A stretch of 64,000 nt of DNA from Pseudomonas brassicacearum (GTDB taxonomy: Bacteria > Pseudomonadota > Gammaproteobacteria > Pseudomonadales > Pseudomonadaceae): contig NZ_MOBK01000006.1 in NCBI RefSeq assembly GCF_003732265.1, forward strand, positions 1,240,001 through 1,304,000, read 5' to 3'. The translations under genes were made by a program, and so were the position numbers. Numbering within the stretch: the first letter of the stretch is position 1; each line of letters opens with the position of its first letter. Positions 60,174-64,000 of the stretch are shown here, in pieces. Under the pieces are notes generated by a model that saw only the letters and a list, made by a program, of their open reading frames with translations, was not told the DNA's origin and made no database searches.

Positions 60174-60212
60174 CCCCGTTAGCGGGTGTCAAGCCCCAGT
60201 CGTTTTTTGGGG
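60174..60212. promoter_or_regulatory. C4/G4 motifs upstream of mcoA
   Basis: CCCCGTTAGCGGGT at 60174-60187 fits CCCC-N6-GGGG with one mismatch. CCCC at 60194 and GGGG at 60209 are spaced N11. They lie 74-112 bp upstream of the sigma-54 element, as in the other operons of the locus. Confidence 0.45.
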
Positions 60213-60283
60213 TGTGGCACATTGATGTCGATAAGCCATTGTTTTTGCGGGTATTAATACTTTCGTATAAATCAGTTACAAAT

Positions 60284-60300
60284 ATGGCGAGCTCCTTGCA
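60284..60300 (+). promoter_or_regulatory. Sigma-54 type promoter of mcoA
   Basis: ATGGCGA-GCTCC-TTGCA has GG at 60286-60287 and GC at 60298-60299, exactly 10 bp apart, with a perfect -12 box. Expected start is near 60311, about 31 bases before the ATG at 60342. Confidence 0.75.
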
Positions 60301-60341
60301 AAACCCCCATCACCCCCTTCATGACTTCGAGGCGGCTGGTG

Positions 60342-63149
<2,808 letters not shown>

Positions 63150-63169
63150 AACGCCGCGAGGGAGCCGAC

Positions 63170-64000
63170 ATGAACGTGCACACGCCGCGCTCCCGCGCCC
63201 TGGGCATGCACCTGATTCTGGTACTGGTCACCTGTCTGCTGGCCAGTCAGGTACTGCTGGCCCATGAGGGTGTGTTGTCGCCGACGGAATCGGCTACACC
63301 CTGGGGCGGCGACTATTTCCCCAACACCCTGCTGACCGACCAGGACGGTCAGCAGGTGCATTTTTTCGATGACCTGATCAAGGACAAGGTGGTGGTGATC
63401 AACTTCATCTTCACCTCGTGCAGCGACTCCTGCCCACTGGAAACCGCGCGCCTGCGCCAGGTGCAAAAGCTGCTCGGCGACCGGGTCGGCCAGGACATCT
63501 TTTTCTACTCCATCAGCATCGATCCCTTGAGCGACACACCTGAAGTGCTCAAGGCCTATGCGCAACGGTTCAAGGTCGGGCCGGGCTGGAAATTCCTCAC
63601 CGGGGAGTTTGCCGACGTCACTGAGCTGCGAAAAAAACTCGGGCTGTTTATCGAGGGCGTCGACAACGGACGCAGCAAGGACCACAACCTGAGCCTGATT
63701 GTCGGCAACCAGGGCACCGGTCGCTGGATGAAAGCTTCACCGTTCGAAAACCCATGGATCCTGGCCGATCAATTGGCCAACACCTTGCAGAACTGGAAAA
63801 AAGAAAGCGTCGCAGAAAGCTATGCCAACGCCCCGGAGATTCGCCCACCGAGCAACGGCGAAGAATTGTTTCGCACCCGCTGCGCGTCCTGTCACAGCCT
63901 GGGCCCGATGGACGGGCAGGGCCTGGGCATGCGCAGCATCGGCCCGGACCTGATCGGCGTGACCCGCCAACGCGACCCGGCCTGGCTCAACCGCTGGATT
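63170..64000 (+). CDS. SCO copper chaperone fused to cytochrome c, truncated by the window edge
   Basis: The visible 277 residues include a membrane/signal segment (about 12-32), an SCO domain with the copper site CSDSCP (Cys84, Cys88) and His in SKDHNLSLIVG, and then a class I c-type haem motif CASCH (Cys238, Cys241, His242). The C-terminus is beyond 64000. Fusing SCO with cytochrome c joins copper delivery to redox transfer. GAGGGAG precedes ATG 63170; an in-frame ATG at 63146 overlaps the mcoA stop. It is the third SCO domain of the locus, paired with McoA. Confidence 0.88.
   Translation, partial: MNVHTPRSRALGMHLILVLVTCLLASQVLLAHEGVLSPTESATPWGGDYFPNTLLTDQDGQQVHFFDDLIKDKVVVINFIFTSCSDSCPLETARLRQVQKLLGDRVGQDIFFYSISIDPLSDTPEVLKAYAQRFKVGPGWKFLTGEFADVTELRKKLGLFIEGVDNGRSKDHNLSLIVGNQGTGRWMKASPFENPWILADQLANTLQNWKKESVAESYANAPEIRPPSNGEELFRTRCASCHSLGPMDGQGLGMRSIGPDLIGVTRQRDPAWLNRWI

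Overview
The window reads as chromosome of a fluorescent-group Pseudomonas: high GC, dense short operons, several families of REP/REPIN-type inverted repeats, and typical pseudomonad neighbours (pirin, GlxA-type and LysR regulators, a small-subunit catalase, a YcaC-type hydrolase). I see no tRNA, rRNA, CRISPR array, insertion sequence or phage gene. All identifications rest on reading the translated sequence and on recalled family features; no database search was run.

Positions 1-26,650 are ordinary accessory and housekeeping chromosome. They hold a truncated alpha/beta hydrolase, a quinone oxidoreductase, an MFS exporter divergent from a LysR regulator, pirin, a GlxA-type regulator, and two convergent winged-helix/STAND ATPase paralogues, one of which lost its C-terminal half. 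A small stress group follows (flavodoxin-like protein, chloroperoxidase-like hydrolase, catalase KatA), then an AraC-type regulator divergent from a secreted metallo-beta-lactamase-fold enzyme, and another LysR gene. An exact 20-bp sequence is shared by the upstream regions of the stress group and the AraC/MBL pair. Next come an unrecognised Ig-like protein, a DoxX/monooxygenase/amidohydrolase/YcaC run, a cyclic-nucleotide-gated MscS channel and a secreted esterase divergent from its LysR neighbour.

Positions 26,785-64,000 form one coherent locus, which I interpret as a manganese(II)-oxidation and export locus. Its core is a giant multicopper oxidase of about 1,938 residues (MnxG type) and a second multicopper oxidase of 935 residues (McoA type). 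Both are followed by SCO copper chaperones and c-type haem proteins. Around mnxG lie the split genes of one type II secretion / type IV pilus-like machine: gspG and gspF to its left, and gspE, PilM/N/O/P-like genes, a secretin and three pseudopilins to its right. The right-hand operon runs directly into csgEFG (curli export). The curli subunits csgB and csgA, with two large paralogous secreted proteins, are on the opposite strand. An orphan NtrB-type histidine kinase and a receiver-only response regulator sit inside the locus.

Regulation appears shared. Five operons have sigma-54 type promoters (GG-N10-GC): lytic transglycosylase, mnxG, response regulator/gsp/csg, the Ig-like/curlin operon on the minus strand, and mcoA. 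Four of these carry CCCC-N6-GGGG or near-identical palindromes roughly 75-130 bp upstream; at the transglycosylase the motif is looser and lies downstream of the promoter. The simplest model is that one NtrC-family activator, not encoded in the window, switches on oxidases, copper and haem maturation, the secretion machine and curli together. That would couple Mn oxide formation to an extracellular amyloid matrix.
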